DNA of 64,000 nt from Clostridiales bacterium (GTDB taxonomy: Bacteria; Bacillota; Clostridia; Christensenellales; Pumilibacteraceae), in NCBI GenBank assembly GCA_014799665.1, contig JAAVHP010000009.1, positions 3,755 to 67,754 on the forward strand, written 5' to 3'. Positions 55,754 through 63,707 of the stretch are shown here, piece by piece (positions within the stretch are counted from its first letter, which is position 1; every line of letters starts with the position of its first letter). The notes beneath the pieces were generated by a model. That model saw nothing but the letters and a program-made list of their open reading frames with translations, did not search any database and was not told the DNA's origin. Made by a program: the position numbers and the translations under genes.

Positions 55754-55790
55754 AAATTTCGTTCCGTTTTTTATTATGTGTAATTACAGT

Positions 55791-57989
55791 CTATATAAGC
55801 GGATAGTCGCGCATATACGCTTGCGCAAACATTTGCCCGAGTTTGATTGCCGACGCCGCGTCAAAGTGTGCAAGATCGACGCTGCCGTACGGCTCTTTAT
55901 CGCAAGTAAGTTTTGCCGATATTGTGTCAATAACCGAGTAATGCAAATTATCTTCGGCGAGCTTTTCTTTAATATCATTTATAAGCGACGGTCGGTTGAA
56001 TTCCCATTCGTAAGGCCATTTTATAAATGCGTCATAAAACATAAATTCGGGGTTGTATTGCGAAAACTCATTTCGTAGCGAATTAACGAAATCTTTAACG
56101 CTGTTTTCATACGCGTCTACCGCCTTTTGTGACTTTGTATCCGATTCGCCCTGCATCCAGCACATAGCGTCCAAAGACACATTGTATGATTCGGACAACT
56201 CGTCAAGACACGCATTCACATAAGTTACCAAGCCTTTGTACAACTTGCCTGAATTCGCGCGCCAAGTTCTACCGCTATCGTCGCGTGGATAAAAGCTCGT
56301 ATCGCCTATCGCAAATTTTATAAACACTACCTTACCGTCGTAACCACCATCGTGCAAAGCCTTTGCCATGCCGAGATCGGGACCGAAAGTATTTTCGGGA
56401 TTACTGCGCGCACCGCCGTAACCTATTCGCACTTTTTGAAAATTAGGCGCTTTATTCGCATCGTCCTCGTGGTTGGCATACGACATTTTTATACCGTCAT
56501 AACCTGTGAGATACTCGGCGTAGTTCGTATCGCTTTTTAGATACTCATGCCACGCATTGCCTTCCATATTCGACTGACCACCCAAAAGTACAACCGAAAT
56601 ATCTTGCTTATCGGTATCATAATCGAGCACCGGTTTTTGATTTCCTCCCGTTAAATTGGCTATCGTTTTAGCCAACAATTCGGCGTTTTCGTTTTGTCCC
56701 AAAGCGTTCGGTTTTCCGTTTTCGTCAATAGCTTTTCCGTCACATCGCGCCATATCCAATGCAAATACGTTGTTATCGCCTCCGTTGTTCGCCTCTTTTA
56801 CTATTCTTTTTATATACTTACCAAGCATAGCGCTTTCGGTCGTCATTCCATAACAGCAAATTATATTAGCTTTCTTATTCGCGGCGCGCATAGCGACAAG
56901 CATTAACTTATACCCGTCTGTAAAATCTTTAACCGTGCCATTACCGTCCGCGATGGCACGCACATCGTTCCCACCCAAGTCGATAACTATAAAATCGGAC
57001 GGGCTTCCCGGTACATAATTTGTTTCGCTTCCGAGCGAATACTTGTTCCAAACATCTTTTACAGGCTGCCCTTCACTCGGCACAACCGATGCCGTAGCAT
57101 TAGGCAAAGCCATTATTTCAATCTCCGAGCCCGACTTTTGTGCCGCGACAAAGGCATAACCGGACGTTACACCGTCAAGCCCGTCGCCTAAAACAGCGCC
57201 GTCGCCGTAAAACGATATTTTAATGTCCGCTTGCGGGGGCGAAGTATAAAACGCTCCGCCGTTTGCCGTTTCCAACCCCTTAACCGATATTTCGCTCGTT
57301 TCGTCAGTCGTTTTATATACGCGCAAAGTATGCAAACCGTCTTTAAGTCCTTTTGCAAGCTCGACCGATCGATTGCCGCGTTCTATGTTCACAAAAGTTG
57401 CTTTACCGTCGCAAATCACATATAATTTTTCGGCATTATCGGCCGAAACCGTCGCGGTCAATCCCGCACCGTCGAAAACAGACTCGAAGCCGCTCGCGGC
57501 ATTGACCAAAAGCAAACCGTCGTCTTGCGAACGAACACGTCCGAAAACCCTTATACCCGTTTGCGTATTAAAGTCAAGTACAACTTTATCTACAACGGTA
57601 ATTTTCGTTTTATTTTCGGCACCGAACTCCGCATGCTTGACCGTTATTTCAACGTCACCTTGTGCGATACCCGTAACTAAACCGTTTTCATCAACAGTCG
57701 CCACTTCGGTGTTGCCGCTGTCATATGTAAAACCTTTCGCGCTCGTTATGTACTTTCCTGCACTCGTTTTAGCCGATGCCGACGCAGATATACTCGCCGA
57801 TTTTCCTACACCTATCCGTTCCGCTAATACAATATCGACGCTCGCAGAAGAATACTTCGTTTGTCCGTCGTCGTTACCTTCATTGTTCGGAGACGATCCA
57901 CAAGCAGTTAAGCCACTAACTAATAACGCAAAAAGGCAAATGGCTATAATGAATACAACTGCTTTTTTCTTAATATTTATATCAGACAT
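55791..57989 (-). CDS. Surface lipoprotein: Ig-like domain, degenerate SGNH domain and active SASA-type acetylesterase
   Basis: 732 residues from ATG 57989 (GGAGG 10 bases upstream; an upstream in-frame ATG at 58037 lacks a ribosome site). Lipobox GLTAC (Cys30). A BIG2-like domain (about 45-135) follows, then a first SGNH-like domain with SFYGDGAVLGDG (about 258-269) and IDLGGNDVRA (about 332-341); the catalytic Ser of GDS is Gly here. The C-terminal domain has GGQSNMEG (about 468-475), WMQGESD (about 611-617) and DLAHFDAA (about 703-710), the full SASA/CE set. It would remove acetyl groups from glycans at the surface. Own promoter at 58.06 kb. Confidence 0.85.
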   Translation of the reverse strand: MSDINIKKKAVVFIIAICLFALLVSGLTACGSSPNNEGNDDGQTKYSSASVDIVLAERIGVGKSASISASASAKTSAGKYITSAKGFTYDSGNTEVATVDENGLVTGIAQGDVEITVKHAEFGAENKTKITVVDKVVLDFNTQTGIRVFGRVRSQDDGLLLVNAASGFESVFDGAGLTATVSADNAEKLYVICDGKATFVNIERGNRSVELAKGLKDGLHTLRVYKTTDETSEISVKGLETANGGAFYTSPPQADIKISFYGDGAVLGDGLDGVTSGYAFVAAQKSGSEIEIMALPNATASVVPSEGQPVKDVWNKYSLGSETNYVPGSPSDFIVIDLGGNDVRAIADGNGTVKDFTDGYKLMLVAMRAANKKANIICCYGMTTESAMLGKYIKRIVKEANNGGDNNVFALDMARCDGKAIDENGKPNALGQNENAELLAKTIANLTGGNQKPVLDYDTDKQDISVVLLGGQSNMEGNAWHEYLKSDTNYAEYLTGYDGIKMSYANHEDDANKAPNFQKVRIGYGGARSNPENTFGPDLGMAKALHDGGYDGKVVFIKFAIGDTSFYPRDDSGRTWRANSGKLYKGLVTYVNACLDELSESYNVSLDAMCWMQGESDTKSQKAVDAYENSVKDFVNSLRNEFSQYNPEFMFYDAFIKWPYEWEFNRPSLINDIKEKLAEDNLHYSVIDTISAKLTCDKEPYGSVDLAHFDAASAIKLGQMFAQAYMRDYPLI

Positions 57990-58057
57990 AAGATCGCATC
58001 CTCCATCATTTTCCGTAAAATCGGCACAATTAGCCAAATTACATTGATATTGCTTTT

Positions 58058-58087
58058 ATTATAATGTTTAACAGTCTACCTCGTCAA
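58058..58087 (-). promoter_or_regulatory. Promoter of the esterase gene
   Basis: On the minus strand TTGACG (58082-58087), an 18-base spacer and TATAAT (58058-58063). Just upstream is AAAAGGT-n11-ACCTTTT (an inverted repeat), which contains the motif shared with the 35.4 kb promoter. Confidence 0.75.
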
Positions 58088-58102
58088 TACTCCCTGAAAA
58101 AA

Positions 58103-58119
58103 GGTCAGAATAGTGTACC
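58103..58119. promoter_or_regulatory. Operator-like motif shared with the gal-operon promoter
   Basis: GGTCAGAATAGTGTACC at 58103-58119 aligns with AGTCAAGATAGTGTATA at 35392-35408: 12 of 17 positions are identical. At 58.1 kb it lies directly upstream of the -35 box; at 35.4 kb it overlaps the spacer. Candidate site for the AraC-type regulator. Confidence 0.45.
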
Positions 58120-58251
58120 TTTTAATTTTGGAACACAATCAATATTAGCTTTATCTATTATAGCATTTTTTCCATTATAAACGCAATAAATACTAAGTAT
58201 CGCAGTATATTTAATTTTTTTAGATTTATACTTCAATTATAGGAGATAGCT

Positions 58252-58491
58252 ATGAAACTTGAAGATGCTGTGATTTTAAGAATTGAACAACTTTGCATAG
58301 AACGTAACATGACAAAATACGACTTATTTAAGGCAAGCGGTGTTCCGCAATCAACACTTACTTCTATCAAGAAAAAAAGATGTAATTCCGTTAAAATAAG
58401 TACGCTTTACGGGATATGCGAAGGGTTCAATATTTCCTTGGAAGATTTCTTTCATTCCCCTATGTTTGATAGAGATAGTCTTATTGATTAA
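58252..58491 (+). CDS. Xre-family helix-turn-helix regulator
   Basis: 79 residues with a Cro/CI-type helix-turn-helix (MTKYDLFKASGVPQSTLTSIKKKRCNSVKISTLYGICEGFNISLEDFF). ATG behind ATAGGAGATAGCT. One of only two plus-strand genes. AT-rich codons, unlike the glycan locus, suggest a different origin. The 200 bases before it hold no gene; a TATACT lies 20-25 bases upstream as a possible -10 box. Its targets are unknown. Confidence 0.8.
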   Translation: MKLEDAVILRIEQLCIERNMTKYDLFKASGVPQSTLTSIKKKRCNSVKISTLYGICEGFNISLEDFFHSPMFDRDSLID

Positions 58492-58514
58492 ATATTGTAA
58501 AATTATAGTGGTAA

Positions 58515-59429
58515 TCATTTATCATCTCGCAACCCTTTCCATACGGGCTGTCGCATTCCACCGTTCTCCGTTTCGTGCATAAAATGCGCTGTACCTACAA
58601 GTTCGGGCTTCAGCCACACCGCGTTTTTGTACTTATCGAAATGTGGGGTTTTAATTTTATTCTTTTTGGCAAACTCGCCAATTATTTTTCTGTCGCTTTC
58701 CGATACACCGAGATACACTTTGCCACGGCATTTTAGTTCGCCGTCATCATCGTAATATCCGAGTATCAAATCTTTTACATTCCCGACTTCATCCGGCTGA
58801 TAGCCGCAAACAAGTAAATCCTCATCCTGCATGACCTTTATCTTCACCCAATCATGCGTGCGCTTGCCTATATGGTACAGTCCGTCCTTTTTCTTTGCGA
58901 CTATACCTTCCAACTGTTCTTGCTTCGCAAGCTCGAAAAAAGCTATGCCGTTCTTTTCTATATATCTCGACACACTCAATCCGTTCCCTTCGGTCACTGC
59001 TTTATAGAGTATTTCTTTTCTCTCAAGCAACGGCTTGTTCGTCAAGTCCTTGCCGTCATAGTAGAGTATATCGTAAGCAACGAACTGTACGGGATTTTTA
59101 TTCGCGGCAAGCTTTATCTTGATTTCGTCGTCCATAAGACTGCGTTTTTGCAAAGCATAAAAATTCGGCTTGCCGTCCGTTAGGACAACAAGCTCGCCAT
59201 CGAGTACGACTTTTCTTTTTACGCACTTCTTCATACCCGACAATTCGGGATATTTATCCGTAACATCCTTGTGCCGCTTATTTTGCAATACTACGGACTT
59301 AGGCTCGACAAACGCTACACAACGTATTCCGTCTAATTTCAGCTCATAAATATAATCTTCATCATCAAACGGATCTGTTTCGTACAGTAGCATCGGATCA
59401 ATATTTTTGTCTATGAACAAATCACCCAT
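58515..59429 (-). CDS. ligD: ATP-dependent DNA ligase (LigD ligase-domain type)
   Basis: 304 residues from ATG 59429, which overlaps the Ku stop as TGATG; a GTG one codon earlier (59432) is possible. The nucleotidyl-acceptor lysine is in ELKLDGIR (about 31-38), followed by LDGELVV, the middle GIVAKKKDGLY with the second Lys motif and VKIKVMQDEDLLVCGY. It has only the ligase and OB-fold parts, without the polymerase and phosphoesterase domains of longer LigD proteins. Coupled to Ku, it seals double-strand breaks by end joining. Confidence 0.88.
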   Translation of the reverse strand: MGDLFIDKNIDPMLLYETDPFDDEDYIYELKLDGIRCVAFVEPKSVVLQNKRHKDVTDKYPELSGMKKCVKRKVVLDGELVVLTDGKPNFYALQKRSLMDDEIKIKLAANKNPVQFVAYDILYYDGKDLTNKPLLERKEILYKAVTEGNGLSVSRYIEKNGIAFFELAKQEQLEGIVAKKKDGLYHIGKRTHDWVKIKVMQDEDLLVCGYQPDEVGNVKDLILGYYDDDGELKCRGKVYLGVSESDRKIIGEFAKKNKIKTPHFDKYKNAVWLKPELVGTAHFMHETENGGMRQPVWKGLRDDK

Positions 59430-60265
59430 CACGCACGCCTTTTCGTTGCCGTATTCTTTTGGGTTGAATTGCTCTTTTTCGTGCTTTTATATTTCGGCTT
59501 GGGCGTAACATCCATTAGCGCAAGACTCTTTTGTAATGCTTCCATCAGGCTTGCCGCAGACATATCGGCTTTCTCTTTTTTGGCAACTATTTCCTTCCCA
59601 GCGATCTTTTGTTCTATCGCCTTCTTAACTTTTTCGCGGTACTCATCTTTGTACAACTCCGGTTCGAATGCGCCGCTCATGCCCTCAATGATTGCCTTTG
59701 CCATTTTAAGCTCGCCGTCCGTACCTTTCTCCGTGATTGCTTTTGCCGGATTGTTTACAATCTCTTCCTCAAAGAATAAAGTATTAAGCAGCATTTGACC
59801 GTTCTTGGCTCGAATGAGTATGAGTGTTTCTTTTGTGCCAAGCACCGTCTTTGCTACCGCTGCTTTGTCCTCTTGTTCCATAGCCGTTATAAGCACGGCG
59901 AACGCTTTTTCCGCGCCCGTCGGCACAACATAGTATGGCTTGTCAAAATAAATAGGATCGACGTCGCCGAGCGGCACGAACCTCTCTATTATAATGTTCT
60001 TATCCTTTTTAGTTTTGAGCTTTTCAAAATCCGAGTCATCGAAAATGACATACTTGCCGTCCTCGTACTCGTACCCTTTTACTATTTCGTCTTGCTTGAC
60101 TTCCCGACCGCTACAATCCTCGCACGTCTTTTTATAGCGAACACGACTCATCGTTTTTTTGTCTATCATATTAAAGCCGATGTCATTGTTCTTGACTACG
60201 CTGTGGAGTGTTACAGGAATATATACCAAACCGAAACTTATACTGCCTTTATAACTGTATGCCAT
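59429..60265 (-). CDS. ku: Ku, end-joining DNA-end-binding protein
   Basis: 278 residues, the usual bacterial Ku length. GSISFGLVYIPVTLHSVV at the N-terminus, CEDCSGREVKQDEIVKGYEYEDGKYVIFDDSDFE in the middle and a Lys/Thr/Ser-rich C-terminal tail (KSTKKSNSTQKNTATKRRA) like other bacterial Ku proteins, used to bind DNA. It recruits the ligase encoded next. No clear ribosome site is visible before the ATG. The 60 bases before it hold no gene and no clear promoter. Confidence 0.93.
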   Translation of the reverse strand: MAYSYKGSISFGLVYIPVTLHSVVKNNDIGFNMIDKKTMSRVRYKKTCEDCSGREVKQDEIVKGYEYEDGKYVIFDDSDFEKLKTKKDKNIIIERFVPLGDVDPIYFDKPYYVVPTGAEKAFAVLITAMEQEDKAAVAKTVLGTKETLILIRAKNGQMLLNTLFFEEEIVNNPAKAITEKGTDGELKMAKAIIEGMSGAFEPELYKDEYREKVKKAIEQKIAGKEIVAKKEKADMSAASLMEALQKSLALMDVTPKPKYKSTKKSNSTQKNTATKRRA

Positions 60266-60325
60266 GCTTTTAGTATGCGACTAATACTGAAAAATAAATA
60301 TTTAATTTTCTTTGCTATAAAGTAA

Positions 60326-61612
60326 CTACACAAATGCACATTGCAAAAGATTAAACTTATGGGATTCTTCGGCACCGCACTCATCAAGGATATATACACA
60401 CATACCAAATATAGCATAATTGGCACCCATTTCTGCTCTTTCTTTTATAAATCGATCCTTGCGTAGCGCATGAATAGTATTCCTTGCATCATTCACTTGC
60501 CTACTGAATTCTTCAATATCCCGTTCTTCAATTACTTTGTATTTATGATTGTTCTTTGCAAAATCATTAAACTTCTCGTATAAAAACTCTACCTTCCGCC
60601 TAAATTTCGACATCTCTATCAAAGATAAGATAAATTGTTTTTTTTCTGGATCAATCTTACTGTTTTCGTTTTCAAACTCGTTTATCGTATGCTCTATTTT
60701 CGATTTTAGTTCTTTATATAATTGAATCTCATCTGTAAGGACGGGACTTTGCAAATTTATGTATTTCAAATCAATATTGTTTTCTATTGATTGTGCCAAT
60801 AGCCAATAATCACTATCCACATAAGTCTGTTTATCAAGTAAGGATAAAAAATTCATATCATACTTATTGGATAAAATTATTTTTGAAAGCTCTCGTATAA
60901 TAGATTTATAGTTTGCGATAAAATTATATCTAACTATCGGCTGTTGCCCATAGTTTATCCCTTCCTTAAAATATAATAAGTTGCCGTTATTTGTTTTTAC
61001 TTCTATACTTCCGATTGGGGCCGCATAATCTAAATTGATAAACTGTACTAATTTATACAACCTATCTATAATTAAGTTAAGATTATCAAGACTAACGCAT
61101 TTATTAAAACGAACCTCTATACAATGTTCAGTTATTTTATTGGGATAATTGGATAGCATTGAGCCGTATTTCATTTCACATAAAAAGTTGTCTGTTCTCT
61201 TTCTAATGCCAAAACGAATATTACAAAGGATTCCTGCAACCTCAATCTCAAAATTCGGTATATGCGACAATTCAAGCATCGGTTTTAATACACCGTTCTT
61301 AAAAGTTACCTTTCTAATCCCGCCGAATTTTTTAATGTTAAAACAATCTATTTTGTCCGTCTTAAAATAATTCGGCTCAGTAAAACGAGAATCTATATAC
61401 TCGTCAACATTGAAAGCACAAGTGGCGTTCATTAAATCAAAAAAGCATATAGTACCGTCTTCAAAACTTGCAAAAATAAATCTTAAATTATAAGGAATTT
61501 TTGTTTGAGCAAAACGCAAAGGTGCATCGCATTTATTACGCAATATATCTAACACCTTATTTTCATATTTACATAGACGCCATTGAAATTGATAAAAAAT
61601 CTTACCAAGCAT
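60326..61612 (-). CDS. ApeA-like HEPN protein, possible anti-phage factor
   Basis: 428 residues from ATG 61612 behind TTAAGGAGGTGTATT; an earlier ATG at 61654 is poorer. The N-terminal half has beta-rich blocks (RFIFASFEDGTICFFDLMNAT, and EVRFNKCVSLDNLNLIIDRLYKLVQFINL) like the ApeA N-terminal domain. The helical C-terminal half has NDARNTIHALRKDRF near 380-395, an Arg-Asn...His motif like that of HEPN RNases but one residue shorter than the usual Rx4-6H. ApeA proteins act in abortive phage defence. The gene is much more AT-rich than its neighbours and lies next to the attachment site, so it was probably gained by transfer. Family call is moderate only. Confidence 0.5.
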   Translation of the reverse strand: MLGKIFYQFQWRLCKYENKVLDILRNKCDAPLRFAQTKIPYNLRFIFASFEDGTICFFDLMNATCAFNVDEYIDSRFTEPNYFKTDKIDCFNIKKFGGIRKVTFKNGVLKPMLELSHIPNFEIEVAGILCNIRFGIRKRTDNFLCEMKYGSMLSNYPNKITEHCIEVRFNKCVSLDNLNLIIDRLYKLVQFINLDYAAPIGSIEVKTNNGNLLYFKEGINYGQQPIVRYNFIANYKSIIRELSKIILSNKYDMNFLSLLDKQTYVDSDYWLLAQSIENNIDLKYINLQSPVLTDEIQLYKELKSKIEHTINEFENENSKIDPEKKQFILSLIEMSKFRRKVEFLYEKFNDFAKNNHKYKVIEERDIEEFSRQVNDARNTIHALRKDRFIKERAEMGANYAIFGMCVYILDECGAEESHKFNLLQCAFV

Positions 61613-61713
61613 AATACACCTCCTTAAACGATTATATTGTATCACAAATAGCATAAAATCACAATAAATCTATGCCTACCGATATATAAAAAACTATTGC
61701 AACTTATATATAA

Positions 61714-61736
61714 TTTTTCTCGCATTTTTCTCGCAT
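61714..61736. repeat. Tandem 11-bp repeat in the attachment region
   Basis: TTTTTCTCGCA twice in a row (61714-61724 and 61725-61735) plus a T. One helical turn per copy fits a binding site for recombination or excision protein. Confidence 0.5.
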
Positions 61737-61808
61737 AAATGCAGAACTCTGCACACAATTGTTCCCAACAAAGGACAAATATGCCATATATCCCCGTATT
61801 TTTGGACT

Positions 61809-61837
61809 AAAACACCCCAAAAACAGCGCAAAACACC
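61809..61837. repeat. Direct repeats AAAACACC, candidate integrase arm sites
   Basis: AAAACACC at 61809-61816 and 61830-61837, starts 21 bases (two helical turns) apart, 33 bases left of the tRNA-derived core. The 307 bases between the ApeA-like gene and the integrase (61613-61962) hold no gene apart from these repeats, the att core and a terminator. Confidence 0.5.
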
Positions 61838-61870
61838 GCTATTTTACGCAGTACTCTATATATTGAAAAA

Positions 61871-61925
61871 CTTAAAATCCCGTGAAGGAAACTTCGTACC
61901 GGTTCAAGTCCGGTCAGCGGCACCA
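61871..61925 (+). other. Attachment site: 3' part of a tRNA-Leu(UAA) gene
   Basis: Starts in the anticodon loop CTTAAAA (anticodon TAA at 61873-61875), then stem TCCCG, variable arm GAAG-GAAA-CTTC, T-arm ACCGG-TTCAAGT-CCGGT, acceptor strand CAGCGGC, discriminator A and an encoded CCA (61923-61925). The 5' half that should precede it (ending CGGGA) is absent; the bases there are TTGAAAAA. It is thus a recombination product cut in the anticodon loop, next to the integrase. Confidence 0.88.
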
Positions 61926-61933
61926 TCGACAGT

Positions 61934-61962
61934 AAAAGCCCGCCGTAAAAAGGCGGGCTTTT
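61934..61962. terminator. Bidirectional terminator between att and integrase
   Basis: AAAAGCCCGCC-n7-GGCGGGCTTTT, a perfect 11-bp stem with A and T tracts on both sides. It directly follows the integrase stop (TAG at 61963-61965) and lies 9 bases after the tRNA CCA. Confidence 0.9.
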
Positions 61963-63168
61963 CTATGTGTCAGAAGAGTCGGATGTAAAAGCGTTAAGTA
62001 TCTTTTGCGCCGAGCTTAGGTGTCTTTCTGTATCGAAGTGCGCGTATATGCTTTCTGTCGTTGTTATCTGACTGTGACCAAGCCATTTCTGTATATCTTC
62101 CATTGGTACACCTTCATGTCTTAGTAGTGCCGCACAACTATGACGCAAACCGTGAAAGCGAATTTTAGGAAGTTCGGGGATCTTGCTTACTTGCCATTTG
62201 AAACTATCGGTTACAAAATCGGGCTTGACTAATTCTCCGTTCTTTTCCTTATATATATAGTCATCGTATTTCGTTATATAATTGCTGCCGAAAAATTCTC
62301 TGTTCATAGCTTCCTGTTTTTTCATACGAATAAGAAAATCATATATCGGCGGGATAAGTGGCAGTGAGCGGATACTCTTTTTTGTTTTAGCTCTGTCTTT
62401 TGCAATTCGCACACTTTTGCCATCGATACGACAAGTTGTTACTGTATGTTTAATAGTTATAGTCTTGTACTCGAAATCCACATTAGACCATTTTAGTCCG
62501 ACTATTTCACTGCGTCTAAGACCATAATAACCCGCCATCAAGACAGCAAATTCTATTTTATGACCTTTTACCGCTTCAAATAATATCTGTAATTCGTCAC
62601 GATTATAGTAATTGCTTATAAAATCCGCTTTTTTCGGACGATGCGCTTTATCGGCATAGTTGCAAGGAACCAAATCGTTCCTATAAGCATCTTGCAACGC
62701 CTTTCTAATGTTAGCGTGATAATGTATAACCGTATTAGCGGACACTATTTTCAACTTCTCGCTGTAAAACTCATCAATAATATGTGCGTTTAAGTTTTTA
62801 AGCGTTATTTTCCGTTCGTTAAAGTACGGCGCAATAACACGCTCTATGTTTAACCTATATCCGGCATAAGTAGATAGCTCAACCGTACTCTTTATATCTT
62901 CGCACCACTGCAAAAGATAATCTCCGAATAAAATATCCGCAGGATCGGATTCGATTTTAACCGCTTCTTCTTGCGCGGATTTCAGCTTTCCGGTAGTGAC
63001 ATCGAAGTTTGTCCTATACTCCAAAAGCATTTCATCGGCTTTTGCTTTATTACCTCTGATCTTTAATCCCGTTTTGACCCACTTTTCTTTCCGATTGCCT
63101 GCATCATCGGAATAGCTCAAAACTATGTAAAAATAATCATTCTTCTTTGCCAACCTACCGGCTATCAT
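61963..63168 (-). CDS. int: Tyrosine recombinase (integrase)
   Basis: 401 residues: N-terminal arm-binding domain (about 1-70), SAM-like core-binding domain (about 80-180) and catalytic domain. Catalytic residues: Arg in GYYGLRRSEIVGLKW, His-x-x-Arg in RFHGLRHSCAALL, His in WLGHSQITTTESIYAH and the tyrosine in that same block. It should cut in the tRNA-Leu core just downstream. ATG behind GGAGGACTAAATA, formed by the end of the excisionase gene. Tn916/Tn1549-like Int is the closest type by layout. Confidence 0.95.
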   Translation of the reverse strand: MIAGRLAKKNDYFYIVLSYSDDAGNRKEKWVKTGLKIRGNKAKADEMLLEYRTNFDVTTGKLKSAQEEAVKIESDPADILFGDYLLQWCEDIKSTVELSTYAGYRLNIERVIAPYFNERKITLKNLNAHIIDEFYSEKLKIVSANTVIHYHANIRKALQDAYRNDLVPCNYADKAHRPKKADFISNYYNRDELQILFEAVKGHKIEFAVLMAGYYGLRRSEIVGLKWSNVDFEYKTITIKHTVTTCRIDGKSVRIAKDRAKTKKSIRSLPLIPPIYDFLIRMKKQEAMNREFFGSNYITKYDDYIYKEKNGELVKPDFVTDSFKWQVSKIPELPKIRFHGLRHSCAALLRHEGVPMEDIQKWLGHSQITTTESIYAHFDTERHLSSAQKILNAFTSDSSDT

Positions 63169-63171
63169 TAT

Positions 63172-63354
63172 TTAGTCCTCCATTGATAACAATTTTTCTA
63201 CTGCTTTTCGGGATAAATAGAACTTCCTACCTATTTGCATAAACTTTATATTATTGTCCCGAATGAATTTGTAAGCATACTTACGTGAGATATGCAACAA
63301 CTCACACAGCTCGGCAATCGTAAGTACGTTTGAATTGAGATTTAGATTGTCCAT
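63172..63354 (-). CDS. xis: Excisionase, helix-turn-helix
   Basis: 60 residues, MerR/excisionase-type winged helix: LTIAELCELLHISRKYAYKFIRDNNIKFMQIGRKFYLSRKAVEKLL. Directs excision together with the integrase, which starts 3 bases after it. Its ribosome site AAAGGAGCT lies in a hairpin (63363-63385). Confidence 0.88.
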   Translation of the reverse strand: MDNLNLNSNVLTIAELCELLHISRKYAYKFIRDNNIKFMQIGRKFYLSRKAVEKLLSMED

Positions 63355-63362
63355 TTTGATTT

Positions 63363-63385
63363 AGCTCCTTTAATAAAACGGAGCT
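63363..63385 (-). promoter_or_regulatory. Hairpin hiding the excisionase ribosome site
   Basis: On the minus strand AGCTCC-n11-GGAGCT, a 6-bp perfect stem; its 3' arm is the Shine-Dalgarno of xis, 8 bases before the ATG. When folded the ribosome site is closed. Confidence 0.6.
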
Positions 63386-63458
63386 ATTCGGTATAGAACC
63401 AACTCACTCCGTCGTTTGACTGTTCCTGATCGGCTTATACCTTATATATATAAATGAA

Positions 63459-63484
63459 AAGCGAGGGCCATAGTCCTCGCTTCG
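63459..63484. terminator. Terminator after the 71-residue gene
   Basis: GCGAGG-n8-CCTCGC (63461-63480) flanked by A and T tracts; usable in both directions. It separates xis-int from the upstream genes, and the remaining bases between 63355 and 63491 hold only the hairpin and a TATATATATA-rich possible promoter near 63440-63452. Confidence 0.75.
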
Positions 63485-63491
63485 TTTTTGG

Positions 63492-63707
63492 TTATTCTAT
63501 TTTGTTAGGGCCATACTGACTTTGCAGAGCTTGATACCCTGCGACGATCAGCTCAACTTTTGTTAGCTTGTGTCTTTGTAGGTACTCGTTAATTTCCTCC
63601 GCATATTCGCGGTCAACGCTTGTACCCCACACTAAGTGTCGAGCTTTACGCTCTTCTTTGTGCTTATCTTCGTAACGCTTATCTATTATTGCTTTGGGTG
63701 TTTTCAT
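63492..63707 (-). CDS. Hypothetical protein, 71 residues
   Basis: Basic, helical protein (MKTPKAIIDKRYEDKHKEERKARH...EEINEYLQRHKLTKVELIVAGYQALQSQYG). The second half resembles small ribbon-helix-helix or Arc-like DNA-binding proteins, but I do not recognise a family. The ATG overlaps the stop of the TnpV-like gene by 4 bases (ATGA). Confidence 0.65.
   Translation of the reverse strand: MKTPKAIIDKRYEDKHKEERKARHLVWGTSVDREYAEEINEYLQRHKLTKVELIVAGYQALQSQYGPNKIE

Noticed and set aside
61830..61925. A complete tRNA-Leu gene
   Set aside because: No acceptor 5' strand, D-arm or 5' anticodon stem precedes the loop; only the 3' part is present.
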